This document shows positions 60,779-64,000 of a stretch of DNA of 64,000 bases, one piece after another; position 1 is the stretch's first letter; each line of letters begins with the position of its first letter. This DNA comes from Onchocerca volvulus. Its lineage: Eukaryota; Nematoda; Chromadorea; Rhabditida; Onchocercidae. The DNA lies in the NCBI GenBank assembly GCA_000499405.2, contig HG738140.1, positions 13,765,113 through 13,829,112 on the forward strand. Direction: 5' to 3'. The translations under genes and the position numbers were made by a program. The notes below the pieces were generated by a model that had not been told where the DNA came from, ran no database searches, and was given only the letters and a program-made list of their open reading frames with translations.

Positions 60779-60967
60779 CTTAAATCTTTCCAAGAATAAT
60801 ATACGCAGGGCTTTTTGCTTTGTAAATTTTCGCAAAAATTTTACTTTGATTTGAATGGTTTGTATTTCCGAAATTTTCGCAATACAAACCATTCAAATCA
60901 AACATAAAATTTATGAAGAGTAACAAAGCAAAAAGCACTGCGTATATTATTCTTGCAAAGATTTAAG
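60779..60967. repeat. Foldback (MITE-like) inverted repeat
   Basis: Arms of about 88 bases (60,779-60,866 and 60,881-60,967) are imperfect reverse complements, sharing for example GGTTTGTATT/AATACAAACC, the CTTTTTGCTTTGT block and ATAATATACGCAG. The spacer is about 14 bases. Structure and size fit a small foldback element or MITE remnant. No transposase is nearby. Confidence 0.85.
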
Positions 60968-61199
60968 AAAACATATCTTACAAATTAATTTGTCAAAGAA
61001 ATATTGATTGGAAAGCTTAAGGTCCAATAATATCATCAATTTCTCTGATCAGTGTAATTTACGCATTCTAAAAAATCTGGAAAAAAAAACGAATCCGTAA
61101 TCGCATTACCTGGAAGCATCCTAAAAGGACAACAAAGCAAAATATAAATCACATCAATAAAAGTACATTAAATTAAAAAAAAAAAAAGGAAAAAAAAAA

Positions 61200-64000
61200 C
61201 TAGTTTATTCTAATCACAACACTGAATTCAAAAATGGATGAGCTTTGCTCCGCAATCGAATCACGATCATCTACCTTCAGCAACGGATGCGTCCTTGGAT
61301 ATGGTCTAGTTATACTACTATGGGCAGTCCAGACATGCAGTTCAGTAAAGCCATCAGGATTAGGTTTATAGCGTCCCGTATGACGGATGTCATATAATGG
61401 ATTCAGTGAATAATCTGATGTATTTCCAAAACGATAACGAAAATTCTCAAAGCGCATTAGATGACGCTCAAAATCGGCATCCATCAACGCCTGTAAACTT
61501 CGTTCATGCCGTCTCATCTTCGTCACTACTTCCGTCAGCGGTGTTATGTGTCCTCTGCTTGATGTTGGCAATAATGCCTACAAACAATTTTTCTTATTTA
61601 TATTATCCTCCACACCAAACATCATGATCTGTTTTTTAATCTACTGTGAAACGATTTAAACAAAATAAAGCACTCAATAAAAAGAAGATATCCAAATGGA
61701 GCAAATTTGACAATGCGAATCACTCAACAAAAAAAGGATTTAGAAGATTTAATACATTTTTCCATTATAAATTAGACTGTATTTTTCATAAATTTTAAAC
61801 ATACTTATAACACTGAATAAAAATACCTCTCTTTCCTGTCGTTTTGATACGTAGTTGACCATCCCTTCCATTGATTCATCAGTAACCTTCGGGCAAAATG
61901 AAATATCAAGCGCAGTTAAGAACTAAAAAAACTAATATGAATTTTACAATCAATACAGAACTTGTTAAATGATTTCATGAGATCTTGTGTCTTTTCTGTT
62001 CCCTCATATCAGTAAGAAAATACTGAAATGTGATAGGTGTACAATTTTTCTAAGCTGTATTATTCTCTATTAATGATATTCATGTCTACTTAATGAATTA
62101 TTGGATTAAATATTACGATATTCTGGTGTATATTATGAACATCCAAATATAACTATTTCAAAGCAATTGAAATTAGAATTATTTTTGCAAATCAATTCCA
62201 TGATACATGGAATTTCACATGTAATTCTAAGCAGTAATGAAATTAAAATTACGTAAACTAACCGGACAACATTTCAACAGCATTTTTACTGCTTCATCTG
62301 AGATCTCGTCACATCGATGCAGGAGGATAGTCTGTAATAAGGAGAATATTAATAATATTTAGTGCATCTTCTTCACAGAAAATACAATTTTCTCCTATTA
62401 GTCTTATGAATTAGACGAACCAGAACAATCATCTGTTCTAATTCCTATCTAAAATAAATGGTCACCAGAATTGTCATATATTGATTGTATAACAATAATA
62501 CGTATGCCGAATGTTGTCTCATGCTATAAGTGAACATACATAAATGAACATCACAGGAAGATATACATGAGTGCAATATTTCACTATTACTTCAATAGCG
62601 AAATTAACAACTGTTTGATGACAAAAATCAATTTCATTTATGAATGAACAATATACTCATGGCGGACGATAAAAGAATAAGCTTATGTATGTTCCATAAC
62701 CATAAGTGTTTAACTGAAGGAAAAATATCAGTAAAAAAAAATATTATTAACCTGTAAGGTGCCTTTCTCTGCGATTATTCGGATTGTCTGATCATCTACA
62801 ACTCTCATATAAGACAGGTTCAAGTGACTGAGGTATGGCAATTTTGCAAGTTCACGTAATCCAACGTTACTTACAAAACGACTGCAACCACTTAAGTCAA
62901 CATATTTCAACTGTTTGCATCCAATTACTGTATTCCGCAAAACCTGAAGCTTGAGCAGTCATTTATTTTATTTTCTTTTTTGCAAAATATTTTTGTAAGA
63001 AAGAAAAACAAGAAAAAAGGAAGCAATGTGATCGTATTAGATCAAATCAAAGCATTACATCTCCAAAATTCAAAGAAAGTGATCTTCTTCATTATCTAAC
63101 TTCCCAAAAAAGAATTTCTCATGCAAAATGATCATATCTTCTAACAATATGAGTGTCCAACTTTTCCCGATGATATACTGAGTGAAGAAAGTAATTTGTT
63201 TTAAAAAGTTGATAAATTTAAAACAGGGTTGAAAATTTAAACATTACCTCATCTGTCATCAGCAAGTTGTCATAAACAGTTAATTCAGTCAGGTTCTTCA
63301 TCAAACTGAAATTTATCTCAATTCCTCCAAGTGTATGCGAGACATAACATTCACCGAATTTAAGCAACTCCAATCTAAAATTATTAAAGCTGAAGAAACT
63401 CCTTAATTTTCATTTGAAACGGTCATGTTAAAATACTCCAAGAGACAACATCAGTTCGGCTCGTCAAAACATAATCAAAAATAAACCAAATATAAATATT
63501 ATTCACAGATAAGTGCTGCGAAGTTATTCAAAGATCGATTAGAAAGCTATAATGAAAAACTATTTGGGAAAACCAAAAGTTCAAAATGTTCGTTCGAAGT
63601 ATAATCAATGTACTTGTCTTTCAGATAAAAAAAATTAAAAATACTTACTTGGGAAGTGAAGCAAAAAAGCTATTCAAATGTGTTGGCGATATGTTGTCAA
63701 CACTGTTCATCGTCAGTGCTACCAGATCCGGACATCTGAAATTGTATAAATTTCGAGCTTTAATATATTTTAAAGTTTTGTTGCTTATTTTACGCAAGTA
63801 ATAGTTTTAGGACTACATTAAGCAATAAAAAATCAACAAAATCAATAAATAAAACAAACCTATCTCTTATAGCGAATAATGATGCTGCAGTCAGTCGAAA
63901 GCATCCACCAATTTTCAAATTAACGATAGATCGTGGCAACACGGTAAACGACGGTAGTCCAGTAAGGCGCTCATTCTCACCTACATCAACCTCTCTCAAA
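61200..64000 (-). CDS. Leucine-rich-repeat protein (F-box/AMN1-type LRR), 3' part
   Basis: Seven minus-strand exons are in phase from the right edge to TAG: 63,860-64,000 (incomplete), 63,649-63,735, 63,248-63,374, 62,752-62,943, 62,263-62,331, 61,827-61,922 and 61,200-61,577. The reading shows Cys-containing LRRs as in FBXL and AMN1 proteins: SIVNLKIGGCFRLTAASLFA, CPDLVALTMN, LELLKFGECYVS, KQLKYVDLSGCSRFVSNVGL, LSHLNLSYMRVVDDQTI, TILLHRCDEISDEAV and LTALDISFCPKVTDESM. After the repeats comes a 125-residue non-LRR tail (HERSLQALMDADFERHLMRF, later GFTELHVWTAHSS) unlike the repeats. FBXL proteins select substrates for SCF ubiquitin ligases, but the N-terminus that would carry an F-box is outside the window, so that role is unproven. 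Confidence 0.83.

Larger units (their letters stand above)
59391..61199. other. Intergenic region with palindromes
   Basis: No gene was found. It holds a perfect 19-bp hairpin (59,898-59,938), a TA run (60,467-60,483) and a foldback element (60,779-60,967), each listed separately. Confidence 0.5.

Noticed and set aside
1..64000. Bacterial (endosymbiont) insertion, operons or CRISPR array
   Set aside because: No bacterial-type long frames, Shine-Dalgarno-spaced genes or regularly spaced 25-40-base repeats with unique spacers were seen.

Overview
This looks like a window of nuclear DNA from a parasitic (probably filarial-type) nematode. The sequence is strongly AT-rich, with long A and T runs and small exons joined by short-to-medium GT...AG introns. 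The recognisable proteins fit a nematode: a Dicer-related (RIG-I-like) helicase, a CLIC/EXC-4-type protein and a BEL/Pao retroelement. The species assignment is inference; no rRNA, tRNA or spliced-leader gene was seen to settle it. All confidently modelled genes lie on the minus strand, and the exon coordinates given were worked out by hand from splice sites and phase continuity.

Layout, left to right. 1-~1000: the 5' end of a BEL/Pao retrotransposon (LTR, primer binding site, frameshifted gag) running off the left edge on the minus strand. 1390-1712: a higher-order tandem repeat, followed by a truncated trypsin-like protease (1953-2437) and a possible acidic last exon (3437-3565). 6203-9301: a complete five-exon CLIC/EXC-4-like gene. 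9302-22,850: a large gene-poor tract with minisatellites and a probable solo LTR (16,800-17,410). 22,855-28,640: a decayed region built around a roughly 2.6-kb inverted repeat (25,350-27,960) interrupted by single N bases, flanked on both sides by coding-like remnants that read away from its centre.

29,305-41,618 is the main feature: a 25-exon DRH helicase gene that can be read from ATG to stop, with helicase motifs I, II, III, V and VI and a C-terminal zinc-binding RIG-I-type domain. One of its 24 introns lacks a usable GT donor, exactly inside helicase motif VI. 42,140-46,565 holds a possible small secreted Cys-rich peptide, a Helitron-like junction and plus-strand coding remnants. 51,611-53,724 encodes a 90-residue secreted, neuropeptide-like precursor. 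57,489-59,390 is an FCF2/DNTTIP2 pre-rRNA processing factor. 61,200-64,000 is the 3' part of a leucine-rich-repeat gene that continues past the right edge.

The genes do not form one pathway. The helicase would act in small-RNA/dsRNA handling, FCF2 in nucleolar 18S rRNA processing, the CLIC protein in tubular-membrane biology, and the peptide genes in secretion. The best leads are the motif VI splice anomaly in the helicase and the inverted repeat, whose near-identical core is bracketed by Ns while its outer arms have diverged.
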